Shown here: in pieces, positions 61,938-64,000 of the stretch | How positions within the stretch are numbered: the stretch's first letter is position 1 | Layout: each line of letters opens with the position of its first letter | From: Jatrophihabitans endophyticus | GTDB lineage: Bacteria > Actinomycetota > Actinomycetes > Mycobacteriales > Jatrophihabitantaceae | Length of the DNA: 64,000 nt | Direction: 5' to 3' | Assembly: GCF_900129455.1 (NCBI RefSeq) | Contig: NZ_FQVU01000006.1 | Span: 62,001-126,000 of the forward strand | Position numbers and translations under genes: made by a program | The notes under the pieces: model-generated | The model's database searches: none | Told to the model about the DNA's origin: nothing | The model's input: the letters and a program-made list of their open reading frames with translations, nothing else

Positions 61938-62429
61938 GTGGGTGACACGAAACAGGACGAGCAGTCGCTGCGTGATCTCTGGCGGAGCTTCTCCGATCCG
62001 CGCCAGGCCAGCTGCCTGGCCTGGCTGGCGTTCCTGGTCACGTGGCTCGTCACCCGCGCGATCACCATCCACGGCAAGGACAGCTCGCAGGGCGCGGCGA
62101 TCACCATCGCCGGCCATCACGTCCACCACTACATCTTCGGCATGATCCTGCTGGGGCTGGTCGGCGCGGTCGGGCTGTTCTGGAAACCGAAGCGCGGCTG
62201 GGAGTGGCTCGGCGTCGGCTACGGCATCGGCCTCGCGCTGATCCTCGACGAGTACGCGCTGCTGCTCAATCTGAAGGACGTCTACTGGCAGCACCAGGGG
62301 CGGCTCAGCGTGTTCGTCGTGGTGACGTTCGTGGCCCTCGGTGGGATCTACCTGGCGGCCATGGCGCTGGTGCACGAGACGGTCCGGCGGGCCCGTCGCA
62401 AGCGGCACCGGGCGCGGCCGGCCGGCTGA
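61938..62429 (+). CDS. Conserved integral membrane protein
   Basis: A 163-residue protein with four hydrophobic segments and a histidine-rich conserved stretch (GHHVHHYIFGMILLGLVGAV) that could bind a metal. Basic C-terminal tail. A GTG start at 61938. Function unknown; its 3' end overlaps the DUF4184 remnant on the other strand by 125 bases. Confidence 0.72.
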   Translation: MGDTKQDEQSLRDLWRSFSDPRQASCLAWLAFLVTWLVTRAITIHGKDSSQGAAITIAGHHVHHYIFGMILLGLVGAVGLFWKPKRGWEWLGVGYGIGLALILDEYALLLNLKDVYWQHQGRLSVFVVVTFVALGGIYLAAMALVHETVRRARRKRHRARPAG

Positions 62430-62964
62430 CCGCAGCGCGGCGCCACACCAGGCCGGCGGCGATCGTCGCCACCACTGCCACACCCAACCCGCGTTGCGCG
62501 GCGACGACGGCGGCGTGGTGCAGGCCGTCGTCGGCATTCGCAACCCCGAACGCCGTGCCGGTGACGGCCGCGGCGGCGATCGCGGCGCCCATCGCGCCGC
62601 GGGCGACACGTGGTGCCCGGATCGACGTCCACCGCGGGGAGCGGCGCGCGAGCGTCAAGGCCGCGTACCCCGCGATCGCCGTCAGCCCGAGTCCGGACGA
62701 GGCCGCCTGCGCCCAGTGGTAGCCGGCGTGACCGAGGTGATCGTCGGCCAGCCACGAGACGTGGGTCGTGCACCACCGGCCCGCGTGCGTGAACTCGTCC
62801 CATCCCACGTGTGTGAGCGTGCCGATCACGACCGACAGCGGGAGCAGCAGCCAGGTGCGCCGGCTGAGAGTCGGTTGGCCCCATGCGCGCGCGGTCAGTT
62901 GATCTCCACGCCCGCGCTCACGTGGGGCCAAACGCGCCCGCCACCGCGCGCACGTGGGGCCCAA
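62305..62964 (-). pseudogene. DUF4184-family membrane protein, N-terminal half missing
   Basis: The leftward frame encodes RRTWLLLPLSVVIGTLTHVG, then WDEFTHAGRW and several helices, the C-terminal half of DUF4184 proteins. Those proteins normally begin with an N-terminal domain of about 100 residues starting MPFTLSHPAA; nothing like it precedes this segment, and the region upstream holds imperfect direct repeats. The coding region is probably a truncated remnant. Confidence 0.6.
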
Positions 62965-62972
62965 GCGCGCCC
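62914..62972. repeat. Imperfect direct repeats at the broken end of the DUF4184 gene
   Basis: GCGCTCACGTGGGGCCAAAC and GCGCGCACGTGGGGCCCAAG (starting 62914 and 62946) are near-identical, both followed by GCGCCCG. A third partial match (TTGGCCCCATGCGCG) lies near 62874 in the opposite sense. They sit where the missing part of the gene should be. Confidence 0.6.
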
Positions 62973-62984
62973 GGTGTCGCAGGG

Positions 62985-64000
62985 TCAGGCGACGGTGCGG
63001 GCGGGGATGTCCTGGGGCACGTGGTGGTCGAGCCAGCGGACGAAGTCCGGTTCCGACATCGGGGCGCCGTGCAGGTAGCCCTGCGTGCGCTCGCAGCCGA
63101 GGGTCTGCAGCGCGTGCAGCGTGGGGAAGTCCTCGACGCCCTCGCCGACCACGTCGATGTCGAGGCGGTGGGCCAGCTCGATGGTGGCGGCGACGATATG
63201 CGCGGTCCGCGCGTCGTGGACGAGGTCGACGGTGAACGAACGGTCGAGCTTCAGCTCCGAGACCGGGAGGTCCTTCAGATAGGCCAACGAGCTGTACCCG
63301 GTGCCGTAGTCGTCGATGCTGACGCCGACGCCCAGCGCGACGAGTGCGTTCAGCGCGGCCGCGGCGGCGTCGGGACTGGAGATCGCATCGGTCTCGGTGA
63401 CCTCGATGACCAGCAGCTCCGGGGCCAGCCCGGTCTCGCCGAGCACCTCGGCGACGAGCGGCACGAGCCCCGGGTTGGTGAGGCAGCTGGTCGAGATGTT
63501 GACCGAGACGTGCAGCCGGCGGCCGCTGCGGTTCCAGCGGATGGCGTCGTGCACGGCCTGGCGCATGACCGTCGTCGTCACCATCTCCATCAGGCCGTGC
63601 TCCTCGACCAGCGGGAGGAAAGCGGCGGGCGGCAGCACGCCGAGCGTCGGGTGGTCCCAGCGGACCAGCGCCTCGACACCGTCCGGCCGGCCGGTGTTGG
63701 TGCTGACCTGCGGTTGGTAGTAGGCGAGCAGCCGGCCGGCGTCGCCGTCGCCGATCGCGGCGTCGGTGCCGGCGCGACCGAGCGCGCGCAGCTGGTCCAC
63801 GAGGCGGCCGCGCAACGCCTGGTCGGCATCGAGCTGCGGGTCGTAGACGGCCAGGCCGACGCCGGCGGACTTGGCGACGTACATCGCGGCATCGGCTCGA
63901 CGCAGCAGCTCCGCGCCGTCCATCGGGTCGTCGTCGGCCATGGTCGCGGCCCCGACGCTCACGCTGACCTGGATGCGCCGGTCGCCGATCGTCACCGGCT
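62985..64000 (-). CDS. GGDEF/EAL c-di-GMP phosphodiesterase, 5' end outside window
   Basis: The frame is open at the right edge. The visible part begins in the tail of a GGDEF domain (SVSVGAATMADDD, ADAAMYVAKSAG) and continues with a complete EAL domain: EALVRWDHP, VSVNIS, EVTETD, IDDYGTGYSSL, LKLDRSF, GEGVED and TQGYLHGAP. Metal and catalytic residues (Glu, Asn, Glu, two Asp, Lys, Glu, Gln) are all present, so c-di-GMP hydrolysis is likely. The GGDEF active site lies outside the window. This gives the region a real c-di-GMP enzyme, unlike the degenerate protein at 28295-29272. Confidence 0.9.
   Translation of the reverse strand, partial: PVTIGDRRIQVSVSVGAATMADDDPMDGAELLRRADAAMYVAKSAGVGLAVYDPQLDADQALRGRLVDQLRALGRAGTDAAIGDGDAGRLLAYYQPQVSTNTGRPDGVEALVRWDHPTLGVLPPAAFLPLVEEHGLMEMVTTTVMRQAVHDAIRWNRSGRRLHVSVNISTSCLTNPGLVPLVAEVLGETGLAPELLVIEVTETDAISSPDAAAAALNALVALGVGVSIDDYGTGYSSLAYLKDLPVSELKLDRSFTVDLVHDARTAHIVAATIELAHRLDIDVVGEGVEDFPTLHALQTLGCERTQGYLHGAPMSEPDFVRWLDHHVPQDIPARTVA

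Overview
The window is a gene-dense, very GC-rich stretch of an actinobacterial chromosome. The evidence is the mycothiol S-conjugate amidase, the desferrioxamine-type siderophore operon, the rifampin ADP-ribosyltransferase, heavy GTG start use, near-universal ATGA/GTGA overlaps inside operons, and many genes whose start codon lies 6-8 bases after a TANNNT hexamer (leaderless transcripts). A soil actinobacterium, perhaps of the Frankia/Jatrophihabitans type, would fit, but the lineage is an inference. I saw no rRNA or tRNA gene, CRISPR array, insertion sequence or prophage.

Layout. 0-3 kb: ethanolamine ammonia-lyase large subunit (cut by the left edge) with an amine permease. 3-7 kb: MoxR-type ATPase, AsnC regulator, greA, mca and its small membrane partner. 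6.9-12 kb: desABCD siderophore operon behind one iron box. 12-24 kb: Tat-exported phosphoesterase, arfB, Xaa-Pro aminopeptidase, repeat-bearing membrane protein, enoyl-reductase-like protein, secreted subtilisin, YyaL-type thioredoxin-fold protein. 24-30.5 kb: a compact surface locus read leftward (PAS-LuxR regulator; GAF plus degenerate GGDEF protein, exosortase-like transpeptidase, family 2 glycosyltransferase, candidate exosortase substrate, UDP-GlcNAc 2-epimerase). 30.6-35.4 kb: ribbon-helix-helix-like protein with a palindrome, hemolysin III, short-chain Z-prenyl transferase, sulfurtransferase, PIN-PhoH. 36-38.2 kb: LuxR-type regulator translationally coupled to a run of three small secreted cysteine-containing proteins. 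38-46.6 kb: small accessory enzymes and regulators (HAD, GNAT, glyoxalase-fold, arr, TetR/MDR, YdeI-like, EamA/LysR, a small HTH gene with tandem operators). 46.7-50.6 kb: dinB behind a leader peptide and a perfect hairpin, narK, two membrane genes. 50.7-52.5 kb: sugar-phosphate kinase plus class II aldolase. 52.6-60.3 kb: nitrate/nitrite assimilation (nitrate reductase and its flavoprotein, divergent from nirB-nirD-HemD-like regulator). 60.4-64 kb: purine permease, membrane protein, a DUF4184 remnant, and an EAL protein cut by the right edge.

The order greA - mca - small membrane gene - YyaL - hemolysin III - short Z-prenyl synthase - PIN-PhoH matches the Mycobacterium tuberculosis block Rv1080c-Rv1095 as I recall it. 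The siderophore operon, the protease and the exosortase locus then look like insertions into an old conserved backbone. Nitrate is handled as one unit: NarK imports it, the molybdenum enzyme reduces it to nitrite, NirBD reduces that to ammonium, and the fused HemD-like regulator sits in the nirBD operon.
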